DNA of 64,000 nucleotides from Spirochaetaceae bacterium (GCA_002730875.1 PCBI01000006.1:190044-254043), one strand, 5' to 3'; positions 9,113 through 18,702 are shown, numbered from the stretch's first letter. Translations and numbers: made by a program. Notes: generated from the sequence alone by a model not told the origin.

Positions 9113-10297
9113 TCATTCCAGAAAGTCGATGCGTACTATCACCTCCGGGTTGCCCTTTCCGAAACGCCAGGGGATCTGCATGGTACCAACAAAGCTTTTT
9201 CCGTCAGAGGCCCAGGATAGGTCCGTGGTCACGTGCGGACCATCGGCAAAGGCACGGTATTCCGGCGATCCCTTCTGATTAAATCGCGTAATCTGCTTTT
9301 TTCCGCTGCCGTCCGGCAGCATCTCCCACCAGTCCGCCCCCTCGTTCTCCCGCTTGGACATCCAAACGATCCGTCCCTCCGAGGGCGAAAAGAGCGCATG
9401 CTCATTGAACGAAGATCGAGTCAGCCGCGTAACAGAATGGGGCGCATCCAGCGCCATCAGAAAAATGTCCCTTCTCTCCGGCCCACCGCGCTCGTCGAAG
9501 GGGCTGGAAAAGATCAATGCATTTGCTTGCCGATTGAAGCCATGGCATTCGTACACGGTAGCGATGCCCGGTTGGTGCTCCTTTCGATTTCTCAAGGACG
9601 GCCGACCCGTCTGATCCCTTATGTCGAAATCCGCCCAGTGTATTCTCCAGCTACCCGCGTACTGATGTAATGGAGACTTACGGGCCTGTTCGTACATTTC
9701 AGTCCAACAGAGCTTGTTTCCGTCGAAACTGAAGTGAGGATGGAGCGTTCCTTGCTCGGGGTTTCCTTCATCTACGTTCGTGAGCTGCCAGGCCGTTTGC
9801 AGCCCCGGAGCCAGTAGCCACAACTCGTTACACTGTCCGGCGCCGGGATGTTCCGCCAGGCAGGCATACCGATGGTCCGGCGACGAAACCTGGATAATGA
9901 TGTGTTCACCGTCTGGATGCCATGCCGGCTGCCCTATGGACTCCCTGGGCGGCTGCACTGGTTTTCCCTGAAGATCAATCCATTTCAGGGCCTTACGATC
10001 GCAGGTGATGCACTTCTGATTTTTTCCCCATTCATCCATCATCCAGAGATCCCAGACGCCGGACCGAATGCGATCAAAGACAATCAAGCGATGGCTGGCC
10101 CTGGACCAACTCAGGCGCCCACCGTTTCTAGAAAGCAAGGTAATGCGAATGGAGCCCGAATCGATAGATTGGTGGGAATCGGTGTCGGGACCAGATCGAA
10201 GCGGACTGGCATACGCAATAAGCATTAGAAGAACGGCGAGACAGCCCGCTATAGGCGATAGCGGCTTTGCGCGCAATTTTTTGAGGTTGGGCAGCAT
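9113..10297 (-). CDS. Exported TolB-like beta-propeller (PD40) protein
   Basis: The reading frame is open to 10573, but the start at 10297 is chosen because it begins a signal-like sequence (MLPNLKKLRAKPLSPIAGCL, then a hydrophobic run). The mature part has repeated WD40-like (PD40/TolB) elements such as LSWSRASHRLIVFD, PAWHPDGEHIII, HFSFDGNKLCW, ALFSPSEGRIVWMS and LSWASDGKSFVG, which form propeller blades. No catalytic domain is visible. It likely sits in the periplasm or on the surface; the partner is unknown. It is 73 bp upstream of the oxidoreductase gene on the same strand, so it may be part of the same transcript. Confidence 0.7.
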   Translation of the reverse strand: MLPNLKKLRAKPLSPIAGCLAVLLMLIAYASPLRSGPDTDSHQSIDSGSIRITLLSRNGGRLSWSRASHRLIVFDRIRSGVWDLWMMDEWGKNQKCITCDRKALKWIDLQGKPVQPPRESIGQPAWHPDGEHIIIQVSSPDHRYACLAEHPGAGQCNELWLLAPGLQTAWQLTNVDEGNPEQGTLHPHFSFDGNKLCWTEMYEQARKSPLHQYAGSWRIHWADFDIRDQTGRPSLRNRKEHQPGIATVYECHGFNRQANALIFSSPFDERGGPERRDIFLMALDAPHSVTRLTRSSFNEHALFSPSEGRIVWMSKRENEGADWWEMLPDGSGKKQITRFNQKGSPEYRAFADGPHVTTDLSWASDGKSFVGTMQIPWRFGKGNPEVIVRIDFLE

Positions 10298-10630
10298 TTT
10301 GAAACCAGATCTGCGCCATTCACGGAAACCGGGCAACCCAATTACTGCCTGCCCGTGGACCTCCATCGGCCCCGGGCCCTGTGCACCAGGTGATGGAAGA
10401 ATTGTCCGCATACAGCACCCATCCGTTGGAGCGCCTGTATCAGGGGCTCCAACGGCCTCAGCCCGAAATCTGCGATTATTTCGCCGATTCAGGCCCGCCG
10501 AGCTCATCGGAGATAGGTCGGAGTATTCTGCCCGCCGAGATCCACCGAAACCTATTTGACCGCAGGGTGCCACAGGAAAACAGTGATAGTAAATTCGTAA
10601 ACTATTGCTTCAAAGAATTACAGGATTCCT

Positions 10631-13399
10631 ATGACCCAGCAGACAGCCAATTCCACGGACACGCAAACCGATCCTCTATATACCCGAGTCATTTCACAGC
10701 TAAACGAGGAGAAGCTGGCCAAGGACCTGACTCAAGTTCAACTCAGCCGAATCAAACTATTAGAAGAGATCGCGGTGGAGCTACCCGCTTCCAGTCGCGG
10801 CGCTGAGATTCGCACTATTCTGGAAGAGCATCTAAAAGAGAATACTTCCTCTCTGGCTGCGCGCTACATCATTGGAATCCAGGATCTGAACGAAGATCGC
10901 AAGACCGGAATCGAATATCTCGGCGAATTGATGCAGGAATTCCAGCGGGCAGCTCGATGGCCCATCGTGGACCACATCGCCGATCACGTTCTTCAAGTGG
11001 ACGAGAACCATAGAACGGCCCTCCGCTCCAAAGTGGAGTCTACAGAACGACTCCGTGGCAAAAAGGAGCTCAAGCCTTACCTGGAAAGACTGGCCACGAT
11101 AGATAAAAACAATCCCGACATTGCCCGGAAATACGGCATGGCCATCCTGGAAGACGATGCGGAAAAGGCCGTTGAGTATCTGAAGATGGCAGCGGAATCC
11201 TATGTACGCCAGAGAGATTACAACAACCTGGAAGAAATCTGGCAAATCCTGGTAAGCAAAGCCTACAAAGACATTCCTTTCTTTGAAAAACTGGAGCGGA
11301 TACTCTCAGCAAATCGGGAAAAGACTCGGATCGCCGCCTATCTTGTCGGACTGGTAGAACCTTTTCGCCAGGAAGAGGACTGGGATAACGTAATCCACAT
11401 CCTGAAAAAGATTCTACAATACGAGCCTAACTCATCCCGGGCCCGGTCCGACCTGGTCCGCGCCTACCGAAGCCGCTATGAGAATCATTCGCTTCTGAAT
11501 GAATTTCTCAAGATGTCAGATCTGACCAACAACCGAAAGCCCGTGGCTTCGGCGGTGGCCAACTTCGAAAGAAACATTGTATTCGATACCGGAAACTACG
11601 TGTATCACCGCACTCGCGGGGTAGGCAAAATCACCGAAATTGACTCCGAAAACGTAATCATTGATTTTCGCGATAATCCCGGACAGCGCATGAGCCTGCA
11701 AATGGCTATTTCCAGCCTCCTTCCGCTGGAGCCGTCGCATATCTGGGTACGCTACTACGAGAATCCCGAAGAAATCAAAGCCATCTTCGAAGAAGATCCT
11801 ATCGAATTCTTCACGATTCTACTAAACTCCTACAACAAATCCATCACTCTTTCAGAGATTAAATCCGAGATCGCAGGCAAATTCATTGATACCGGCGATT
11901 GGTCCAAGTGGTGGTCCCGTACAAGAACCCGGCTAAAGAAGGATCCTAACTTTGGCTTCAACCCGCGAAAGAAAGATGAGCTTCTTCTTCGCGAAAAGGA
12001 AGTAACCCTGGCCGAAGAGCAGGAAGAGAAGTTTCTACATACTTCGGACTGGAATGCCAAACTGGAATTGGCCATGGAAACGCTGAAGGATCCGGATACA
12101 CGATCCGCGGCGCAAACCTGTAGTCACTTCTACCTGGAGCAGGAATCCAACAAAGATCTAACCAAGCGACTGCACTCCTATTTCTTTCTGGAAGCGGCCC
12201 AGGAAGCTTTCCCGGATATGGAGCTGTCCCGTCAGATCACAGCTGAACTGGTCAAGGCCATCTTTTCCGAAGAGACCGAAAAGACCCTGGTCAAGCTGTC
12301 TGCAGACACTCCGGTTACAGAATTCAAGCGATCTATCGTGGATCTGGTCATCGAAACCCGTCCCGAGGACTATCAGCAAATACTGTCCAAGATTCTATTC
12401 GAACTACCCATCAAGGTGCATCGCTACATCATCGGCGAACTGAATCGTCTGGGCCAGGTGGATACATTAAAGGCCTTCGTAGAGAAGGTATTCAGAAAGT
12501 ATCGCGAGAACCCGGAGATCTTTCTGTGGGTGGCCCGGTCCATTCTATCCGGCCAGTGGACCTATCCCTGGATTCCGGCGAACAAAGAAGAAGTAATTCT
12601 GATGGTATTTCGTCTGCTAAAGCCCCTGGTGCGCATCGAATCCAAAGGCACTCGACTCAAGAACCAGGCGATCGAGACTATCTTCGGAACCACTAACATC
12701 ACTGTGGATTCCATAAAGGCCGGTCACCTGCCGGAGATCGTAGAACAGTCCGAAAGCTCCGTGCTGCGCCGTATGGCAGCCCTCTTTAGAGAAGTGAGCT
12801 ACGTTCCGGATGCTCAGAAGGATAACTTCGAAGAATATCTCGAAGAGATCCGCCCGGGATACAAGTCCCAGGCGGCCAGCGAGGAGGATATCCAGGAAGA
12901 AAAGGAGCAACAGGATCTACATTTGATTCCCGATGCAGACACTATCCTGGTAAGTCCAGCCGGACTGGAACAGAGAAAGGCCTATCTGGATCAGCTGATC
13001 AACGTAGAAATGCCCCAGAACTCCAAAGATATTGGAGAAGCGCAGGAAAAAGGCGACCTTCGCGAGAACTCGGAATACAAGGCCGCCCTGGAACGACAGT
13101 CTCAGCTCCAGGCCGAAATCAAGAAAGTCGATCAGAGCTTGAAAAAGGCCAAAGTCATCGATCCTGGAAGCGTTCGCACAGACATTGTAACTATCGGCGC
13201 AAAAGTGGCGGTAAGAAACAGCGAAGGCGAATCCACCGAGTACACCATCCTCAGCCCCTGGGAAGCGGACTCGGAGAAAAACATTATCAGCTACATTTCC
13301 CCTCTGGGCAAAGTGCTAATAGGAAAGAAAGTAGGCGATAAAGCTCAGCTTGAATCCGGCGCCGAATACCAGATCGAAAGTATTGGAAGAGGACTATAG
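10631..13399 (+). CDS. greA: Transcription elongation factor GreA with ~770-residue N-terminal extension
   Basis: The last 150 residues are a standard GreA: a coiled-coil with the acidic tip motif GDLRENSEYKAA (from residue 808, D809 and E812 at the tip) followed by the C-terminal FKBP-like domain. GreA binds the secondary channel of RNA polymerase and stimulates transcript cleavage in backtracked complexes. The N-terminal ~770 residues are helical, with TPR-like pairs in the first third, then a small beta-rich segment around VYHRTRGVGKITEIDSENV that looks like a CarD/Tudor-like fold. Long GreA proteins of this type are known in Leptospira. A weak AGGA precedes the start, and a strong terminator follows the gene. 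Confidence 0.93.
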   Translation: MTQQTANSTDTQTDPLYTRVISQLNEEKLAKDLTQVQLSRIKLLEEIAVELPASSRGAEIRTILEEHLKENTSSLAARYIIGIQDLNEDRKTGIEYLGELMQEFQRAARWPIVDHIADHVLQVDENHRTALRSKVESTERLRGKKELKPYLERLATIDKNNPDIARKYGMAILEDDAEKAVEYLKMAAESYVRQRDYNNLEEIWQILVSKAYKDIPFFEKLERILSANREKTRIAAYLVGLVEPFRQEEDWDNVIHILKKILQYEPNSSRARSDLVRAYRSRYENHSLLNEFLKMSDLTNNRKPVASAVANFERNIVFDTGNYVYHRTRGVGKITEIDSENVIIDFRDNPGQRMSLQMAISSLLPLEPSHIWVRYYENPEEIKAIFEEDPIEFFTILLNSYNKSITLSEIKSEIAGKFIDTGDWSKWWSRTRTRLKKDPNFGFNPRKKDELLLREKEVTLAEEQEEKFLHTSDWNAKLELAMETLKDPDTRSAAQTCSHFYLEQESNKDLTKRLHSYFFLEAAQEAFPDMELSRQITAELVKAIFSEETEKTLVKLSADTPVTEFKRSIVDLVIETRPEDYQQILSKILFELPIKVHRYIIGELNRLGQVDTLKAFVEKVFRKYRENPEIFLWVARSILSGQWTYPWIPANKEEVILMVFRLLKPLVRIESKGTRLKNQAIETIFGTTNITVDSIKAGHLPEIVEQSESSVLRRMAALFREVSYVPDAQKDNFEEYLEEIRPGYKSQAASEEDIQEEKEQQDLHLIPDADTILVSPAGLEQRKAYLDQLINVEMPQNSKDIGEAQEKGDLRENSEYKAALERQSQLQAEIKKVDQSLKKAKVIDPGSVRTDIVTIGAKVAVRNSEGESTEYTILSPWEADSEKNIISYISPLGKVLIGKKVGDKAQLESGAEYQIESIGRGL

Positions 13400-13430
13400 A
13401 TTTCTTCGGAAGTCAGCTGATGCTTCACAA

Positions 13431-13453
13431 GGCCACCTCCGGGTGGCTTTTTT
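13431..13453 (+). terminator. Rho-independent terminator after greA
   Basis: A GCCACC/GGTGGC stem (13432-13437 and 13442-13447, loop TCCG) is followed directly by six T residues. The hairpin lies about 30 bp after the greA stop and before the start of the next gene. Confidence 0.9.
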
Positions 13454-13488
13454 GTTTTCCGAACCCATGTGCCATTAAAACATGGGGC

Positions 13489-13929
13489 ATGAAACAGAAA
13501 CTGTATTCGCTCCTCATATTCACAGCGGTGCTCGCTTTGGGTTCTGTAAGTTGCCTGACAGGTATACAGGCCGAACCGTCGCCGGCCATCCAGAGTAGAT
13601 ATGCCTACGATCAGGACTGGGAAAACATAAAAGAAGCGATTCTAAACAAGGATGTTAAGAAACTATCCGCCTACGCTGCCTCAGACGCCGTTGATGCGCA
13701 GCTCATCATAGACTCCTTCCATGCCGACCAGGACTTCCTGGATCAACTGAAGAAAGCCGGCTACAAGGATTTGCGAACCGAGAATGACGGCGACCGGGTA
13801 CTTCTGGTTTTCGCTGCCGAGCTCTCGGGCGCTGACGAAGAAGGCAACGAATACGAAAGTGGACTGTATCTGTATTTCAATCAGGGCGATCCATCCCTGG
13901 AACTGGTAAACTTCCTGGCCGATGGATAA
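13489..13929 (+). CDS. Putative lipoprotein of unknown function
   Basis: The start at 13489 is chosen over the frame's earlier ATG at 13420 because the earlier one lies inside the greA terminator and 13489 begins a signal peptide (MKQKLYSLLIFTAVLALGSV) ending in the lipobox-like GSVSC. The mature part of about 125 residues is acidic, with a segment (WENIKEAILNKDVKKLSAYA) and a beta-rich C-terminal half ending in GLYLYFNQGDPSLELVNFL. The arrangement resembles small NTF2-like or DUF4440-like exported proteins, but I do not recognise the family. Confidence 0.65.
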   Translation: MKQKLYSLLIFTAVLALGSVSCLTGIQAEPSPAIQSRYAYDQDWENIKEAILNKDVKKLSAYAASDAVDAQLIIDSFHADQDFLDQLKKAGYKDLRTENDGDRVLLVFAAELSGADEEGNEYESGLYLYFNQGDPSLELVNFLADG

Positions 13930-14065
13930 TTACTACCTGGTCGGTAGCCGATTCCTGGACAATTGCCGAATCAATGCCATTAGCCGCATCGCGAGGCGGG
14001 AATCTTTTTGACCGGAATCAGCCTGGCTGTCATCCTTTCCAGACTCCCGACATGAGAGGCAAGAA

Positions 14066-15064
14066 ATGAAAACACTGGTGCTGGGCTCCACCGGAATGGT
14101 CGGAGCCAACGTTGTATCGCAACTGAACGAAAAGGGGGAAAGCCCCCGCTTGCTGGCCCGCAATCCGGAAAAAACCCGGACTGTCCTTTCCGAGCAAGGA
14201 CTGGATTCAGCCGGCTTCGAGATCATGACCGGGGATATTACCGCGCCAGAATCTTTGAAAGTGGCCATGGAAGGGATAGAACTGGTTTATCATTGTGCTG
14301 GTTTACCGGAACAATGGTTCAAGGATCCGGATGTATTCCAACGGGTGAACCATCAGGGCACCCGAAACGTAATGAATGCGGCGCTGGAATCTGGAGTATC
14401 CAGAGTAGTCTATACAAGTACCATCGATGTTTTCCAGGGAAAGACCGGCGAAAGATACGACGAAGACATCCTGGATCCGGCGCCAAAAGGCACATACTAC
14501 GAACGATCCAAACAGGATGCAGATGTGGCCGCCGTAGAAGCCCTGAAGCAAGGCCTGGATGTCGTCTTTACTCATCCGGCCGGACTCTATGGACCGGGAC
14601 CTGCCGGTTCTCCTGGCAGCAACAATTTTATTGCCGATTTAATCAACGGCAGGGTGCCCATGCTACTGCCTGGCGGATTTCCCCTGGTCTTCAGTGAGGA
14701 TTGTGCCTGGGCGCACATCGAAGCGGCGCGATCGGCGCCCACAGGAGCACGTTACATCCTGAGCGATGATTTTTACTCTCTCAAAGACCTTGCCCTGCTC
14801 GTTCAAAGGCTGGTTCCGGATGCAAAAATACCGCCCACAATGCCGCTCTGGTTTGCCAAGTTATTCTCCGCAGCCGGCGAACTTAAAGCGAAGATTACCG
14901 GAAAGGCGCCCATGTTACCGGCAGGCCAGTTACACTTCTTGCTCTGGCAGGCAATACCGGATGCCGGTCGCGCGAAACGAGAGTTAAACTGGGAAGTAAC
15001 GCCAACCCTCGAAGGATTGGAAGCCACCATCGGCCATCTAAAGAAAAAGGGCCTGGTTAAATAA
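14066..15064 (+). CDS. NAD-dependent epimerase/dehydratase (extended SDR)
   Basis: The 332-residue protein starts with the SDR nucleotide motif GSTGMVG (7-13). Its catalytic residues appear as STID (118-121, S118) and the YxxxK motif Y145-K149 in GTYYERSK. The overall look (HPAGLYGPG, later a C-terminal substrate domain) fits the dihydroflavonol-4-reductase / 3-beta-hydroxysteroid dehydrogenase-like subgroup of NAD(P)-dependent oxidoreductases. The substrate is not predictable. A purine-rich GAGAGG lies 6 bp before the ATG. The gene stands alone. Confidence 0.85.
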   Translation: MKTLVLGSTGMVGANVVSQLNEKGESPRLLARNPEKTRTVLSEQGLDSAGFEIMTGDITAPESLKVAMEGIELVYHCAGLPEQWFKDPDVFQRVNHQGTRNVMNAALESGVSRVVYTSTIDVFQGKTGERYDEDILDPAPKGTYYERSKQDADVAAVEALKQGLDVVFTHPAGLYGPGPAGSPGSNNFIADLINGRVPMLLPGGFPLVFSEDCAWAHIEAARSAPTGARYILSDDFYSLKDLALLVQRLVPDAKIPPTMPLWFAKLFSAAGELKAKITGKAPMLPAGQLHFLLWQAIPDAGRAKRELNWEVTPTLEGLEATIGHLKKKGLVK

Positions 15065-15160
15065 AGGCCGACCGCGGATTCAATCGCGAGGTTTTTAAGC
15101 GCTCGTCAGAACACCTGAGAGGCGGAGATCTATAGGCTGGAACTCTGATCCAATGAAGCT

Positions 15161-16066
15161 TTATTCCACCTGATGGTCGGCAATGATCTTACCAGTACCT
15201 GCGTCCAGAACCAACAGTTGGGACGGACCATCCGCACAGTTTTCGCACACCTGGGTGGCCAAATAGAATTTCTTATTTCTCAAGGCAACATGGGATTTAA
15301 AGGGAAGAATATTTCCGTAACCCCTTTCTGCTAGATTCTCGGCCCATACGGAATCACATGAATCAGGATCAAACCGGGACACCATGGCATACGAAAATAC
15401 GAAGTAATCAGATTCCCCCTCAAAAAGAAAACCAATGTTGAAGAACGAAGTACGCCTGTGGCATAACTCTTTGCGCCGGTTCAGATCATAGCGCAAAAAT
15501 GAAGATGCAATGTATCCACCCCGGTTAACGCTATAAAAGATGTCCAGGTGGCCTTCCGGCGTAATGAAATACTCGGCCCGCTCCATCCATCCATCGTCGA
15601 TATTCGAGCGAAGCAGAACAGAAGAGGCGTAGTCCTGGCGCCTTGTTTCCGTGTAATCCTGACTGGTACCCAGAAAAATTTTGGTGTCTCCGTGCTCAAT
15701 GCAGGCCGGAGCGAAACCACATTCATTCATGGGGGTTGCCGTGGGCCAATCCGGTAGCGACAGTTTGTTGATCGGCATGAGAGCAGCGGTTTTGACGTAG
15801 CCCGTCTGGCGGGTGATGAAGTCAAACACAGACAGGTAGAGCCCCGGTCGCTCATCGGAAAAAACCACTTCGTCGAGAGAAAGGGATCGGATTTCCGGAG
15901 CTCCTTCGGAAGGCTCTTCCAGCAAACCGGTCTTTGTCTGCAGAATGTAGAATTGTCTTGGCGATTTCTCCGCTACAGGCCGTGGCTCCGGATCCTTCCA
16001 ACAGGCAGAGCAAAGAAGGACCGTAGTGCCCATGAGAAGTAAGGCCAAAAGGTAAGAGGGTTTCAT
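15161..16066 (-). CDS. Putative lipoprotein with N-terminal SH3-like region
   Basis: The start at 16066 is preferred to the upstream ATG at 16120 because it begins MKPSYLLALLLMGTTVLL followed by the lipobox LCSAC. After a short linker comes a segment (FYILQTKTGLLEEPSEGAPE ... SLDEVVFSDERPG) with the strand-turn rhythm of bacterial SH3b domains, then a long unrecognised beta-rich domain, RYDLNRRKELCHRRT onward. Paired Cys near the C-terminus (CENCADG) may form a disulphide or metal site. It is probably anchored in the envelope. Function unknown. Confidence 0.65.
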   Translation of the reverse strand: MKPSYLLALLLMGTTVLLCSACWKDPEPRPVAEKSPRQFYILQTKTGLLEEPSEGAPEIRSLSLDEVVFSDERPGLYLSVFDFITRQTGYVKTAALMPINKLSLPDWPTATPMNECGFAPACIEHGDTKIFLGTSQDYTETRRQDYASSVLLRSNIDDGWMERAEYFITPEGHLDIFYSVNRGGYIASSFLRYDLNRRKELCHRRTSFFNIGFLFEGESDYFVFSYAMVSRFDPDSCDSVWAENLAERGYGNILPFKSHVALRNKKFYLATQVCENCADGPSQLLVLDAGTGKIIADHQVE

Positions 16067-16456
16067 GCCAGCAAATCCAGTGTCGGACCCGAAAGTGGGC
16101 TCATTTGCTGCTCCTTTCAAGTCAAAAAGGCTCGAGGGGGCTCTACTCTACGGCGCCAGCCCGCCCCGAGTTCGCATAACAGCGCCTGCAGGACCATAAC
16201 CCGCAAGGGGGGCGGTTTTCAGCGGGGCCCGTGTCCGGAATATGCCCGTGCGGCCGCACTGCGATCGATTCGGCCGTCCGCACAACGCCGGCACGACTGG
16301 CAACCGAGTCATGGCATGTTCTAAATCTGAGAATTGGTATTGGGGCCCGCCTTCCAAGATGAAAGGTGCGGACTGAATTTAAAGGGTCAGGAGCCAGATT
16401 TCGGGGGAGCGAGGAAAGAAGTAAGCACCGGGGGAGAAACTGGATCCCCCCGGATA
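16067..16456. other. Intergenic region, no gene seen
   Basis: About 390 bp of GC-rich DNA separate the lipoprotein from the anti-sigma gene upstream of it on the same strand. The stretch holds several GC-rich inverted repeats, including GTGCGG at 16248-16253 with CCGCAC at 16278-16283. I see no RNA gene or coherent small reading frame. Confidence 0.5.
16428..16453 (-). terminator. Possible hairpin after the anti-sigma gene
   Basis: CCGGGGGA (16428-16435) pairs with TCCCCCCGG (16445-16453) with one bulged C and a 9-base loop, immediately past the stop of the minus-strand anti-sigma gene. No T-run follows, so the terminator role is tentative. Confidence 0.45.
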
Positions 16457-17419
16457 TCAGTCCAGTTCGTTCAGCTGACGACGGACATCAGCCGCTTTCT
16501 CGTCTTCGCCCTTTCCATCGTAGTAATGCTTCAGATCCTCAAGAGCCTGTCGCTTTTCTTCGATGGTCTTCGCATTCTTTACGGCACGTTTCAGGCGCAT
16601 TTCCTTGTTGAAGGCCGCCGCGTAGCGATCGTTCATGAAGCCCTTTCGCACTTCTTCGGAAAGCTCTTCATTGCCTTCCACAGGAGGAGCGGTTTCTGCT
16701 TCCGGCATATTGGAGGCAAGTTCTTGATTGGAAGCGTCGCCCTGGTCCGGGTCGGTGTTGGGTTTTGCGTTCTCTTTGGAGTTCTGACCGGCGGTGTTCT
16801 GGCGCGTTGTGGCCTGATCCGCTACAGGGCCGGGCTGCGTATAGTTCCGTTGCCTGGTTTCCGGGTTCGGCGCCACGGCAACCTGGTTGCCCGGGACTGG
16901 TTTGCTTTCCGCTCCTGAATCCTTGTTCGAATCATCGGCTTCGGCCATCATCTCCGGTCCATCGGAGGTAGGATCGTTTTGAGGAGCGGCGGATTCTTCA
17001 GCTTCGTTGGTCTCTTTGGAAGCTGTTTGCGAGATTTCGCCCACCGGATTGTAAAAGATTACGGCAAGAATCACGGCGGCCGCCGCTGCCATTGCGCTAC
17101 CTGCGTACAGGGGAACTCCGGGGCTGAAGAAGGACTTCATGGATTCTAAAATACCCGCACCGGCCGGATCCCGGCTTACCGAGGGAGCGCCTTCCGCTTC
17201 GAGGCGATTCAGAAGCATCTTTGAAAACTCATCATCGGAGTACAGAGGCGCCGGAGCCTTTGCTGCAAGAGCCTTGAAGGCTCCTTGCAACGAATCGTCC
17301 ATGCGCCGATGCTGATTCAGTGCCTGACGGTCCTCATCGCTCAATGCAGCCAACTCGTCGGAGGTCATTTCGCGCTCCGGTTGCTGCAGAAACTCATCTA
17401 TTTTATTGCGCTTGTTCAA
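16457..17419 (-). CDS. Putative membrane anti-sigma factor
   Basis: The 320-residue protein has an acidic, helical cytoplasmic part (1-100), one membrane segment (about 104-123) and a long outer linker rich in Pro, Gln, Asn, Ser and Glu (130-245) followed by a charged helical tail. Its start overlaps the end of the ECF sigma gene by 17 bp, the usual arrangement for a sigma/anti-sigma pair. No zinc-binding HxxxCxxC motif is visible, so it is not a ZAS-type factor. The anti-sigma role is inferred from topology and context only. The low-complexity outer part would be accessible to a regulating protease. Confidence 0.65.
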   Translation of the reverse strand: MNKRNKIDEFLQQPEREMTSDELAALSDEDRQALNQHRRMDDSLQGAFKALAAKAPAPLYSDDEFSKMLLNRLEAEGAPSVSRDPAGAGILESMKSFFSPGVPLYAGSAMAAAAAVILAVIFYNPVGEISQTASKETNEAEESAAPQNDPTSDGPEMMAEADDSNKDSGAESKPVPGNQVAVAPNPETRQRNYTQPGPVADQATTRQNTAGQNSKENAKPNTDPDQGDASNQELASNMPEAETAPPVEGNEELSEEVRKGFMNDRYAAAFNKEMRLKRAVKNAKTIEEKRQALEDLKHYYDGKGEDEKAADVRRQLNELD

Positions 17420-17984
17420 AAAACTCCGTTCCCTTGCCGTCCTGCAAAATGGCGCGCTTTAGTAGCTCCCTTGCTTTAAACAGTCGGCTCTTGACCGTTC
17501 CTACCTGAATCTTGAGCACCGAGGCTATTTCCTGATAGGAAAGATCGTCAAAGTATCTCATCACCAGGATTTCGCGATAACGCTTATCCAGAGTGTTGAT
17601 TTGCTCGATTAGATAAGAGGACTCCGTGGAAAGTTCGAGATTTTTTTCCAGATCGATACGATCATCGTGAATCATGAAGGCGACAGAGTCAAGGGAGTCG
17701 GAAGGAGCGTTCTTCTTACTCCGATGGAAGTCCCGGCACTTGTTTACAACGATCCGGTACAGCCATGTATAGATGCCACTTTCCCCACGAAAGGATTTCA
17801 GGGCTCTGTAAGCGGTAACCAGGGCCTCCTGAAGTATATCCTCGGCGTCCTGGGGATTACCCAGCATGGACACCGCTTTCCGGATTAGCCTTGTTCTGTA
17901 AGGAGCCACCAGTTCCATGAAGGCGCGCTGGTCCCCTTTCAGAGTTTTTTCAATCAGGCCCTTTTCGGAAGCCCGTTCTGACAT
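17403..17984 (-). CDS. ECF-family RNA polymerase sigma factor (RpoE-like)
   Basis: Sigma region 2 is visible at FMELVAPYRTRLIRKAVSM with GNPQDAEDILQEALVTAYRA and the -10 recognition segment ESGIYTWLYRIVVNKCRDF. Sigma region 4 shows the helix-turn-helix LSYQEIASVLKIQVGTVKSR. At 193 residues the length is normal for an ECF factor. It would redirect RNA polymerase to a small regulon under envelope or other stress. It begins one base after the lspA stop and overlaps the putative anti-sigma gene, so the three genes are likely one transcript. Confidence 0.93.
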   Translation of the reverse strand: MSERASEKGLIEKTLKGDQRAFMELVAPYRTRLIRKAVSMLGNPQDAEDILQEALVTAYRALKSFRGESGIYTWLYRIVVNKCRDFHRSKKNAPSDSLDSVAFMIHDDRIDLEKNLELSTESSYLIEQINTLDKRYREILVMRYFDDLSYQEIASVLKIQVGTVKSRLFKARELLKRAILQDGKGTEFFEQAQ

Positions 17985-17985
17985 G

Positions 17986-18702
17986 TTAGTTGCCTGCCCC
18001 CGAGTCCGACTCGGTTTTTTCTTCGGGAGCGAATCCTATAGTAATGATCAGAATAACGATTCCTACTACAATCAGACTATCAGCCAGATTGAAGATGGGC
18101 CAGGTCTCCCAGGCCAGCCATTTCAGAAGAAAAACATCTCGAAATTGATCCAGGCCAAACCAGATGCATTCCACGAAATCCACTACCCCGCTTACATGGC
18201 CTTCCCGGGGACCAAAGCTGAATACCCATTCCCTGGTTTCCAGACTCTTCACAAATAGCTTGTCTATGAGGTTGCCCATGGCGCCGGAAAAGACAAACAA
18301 CCAGGCCACCGGATGACCGGCGCCGTAGGTCATCCAGCGATAGAAAAACAAGAAGATGATCGCCCCGGCCGTCAGGAAGATGCCCAGAACGGGCGCAGAA
18401 GGACCGCTTCCAAAAAGAAACCGGTCATTGAATACCAATCGGAGCCGGATGTATTTACCCTGCTCTCCCCAGATCGGTACGTAATTGGTTTCATCAATCT
18501 CGGCAGGCTGGCCCTGATTGGTGAATACGCCGGCCTGCATACGCTGGGTGGCCGAAAGACCGAAGTTCAGACTCTCGGTAATCACCTTCTTTGTACTGAG
18601 ATCGGCAACCACAAGAACTACAAAAACCGCGATCCAGACCAACGGATAGGCTTTCAGAAACGGGACGGGGAAATTAAGAATCTTTTTCATGAAATCTTCC
18701 AC
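17986..18702 (-). CDS. lspA: Lipoprotein signal peptidase (signal peptidase II)
   Basis: LspA is the inner-membrane aspartyl protease that removes signal peptides from prolipoproteins. The catalytic Asp pair is D175 in GVVDFVE and D208 in FNLADS, with the supporting GAMGNLIDKLF at 140-150. Four membrane segments are evident (about 20-37, 103-121, 130-147 and 205-226). The protein has 238 residues against about 160 for E. coli. The extra length includes a loop at 60-95 (GQPAEIDETNYVPIWGEQGK) and a longer loop between the catalytic Asp residues. A second possible start is four codons inside (18690). It is the first gene of a transcript with the ECF sigma factor. Confidence 0.92.
   Translation of the reverse strand: MEDFMKKILNFPVPFLKAYPLVWIAVFVVLVVADLSTKKVITESLNFGLSATQRMQAGVFTNQGQPAEIDETNYVPIWGEQGKYIRLRLVFNDRFLFGSGPSAPVLGIFLTAGAIIFLFFYRWMTYGAGHPVAWLFVFSGAMGNLIDKLFVKSLETREWVFSFGPREGHVSGVVDFVECIWFGLDQFRDVFLLKWLAWETWPIFNLADSLIVVGIVILIITIGFAPEEKTESDSGAGN

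Noticed and set aside
16067..16456. Possible tRNA or small RNA in the GC-rich gap
   Set aside because: No cloverleaf, T-loop (GTTCGA) or CCA end could be fitted; only short inverted repeats are present.
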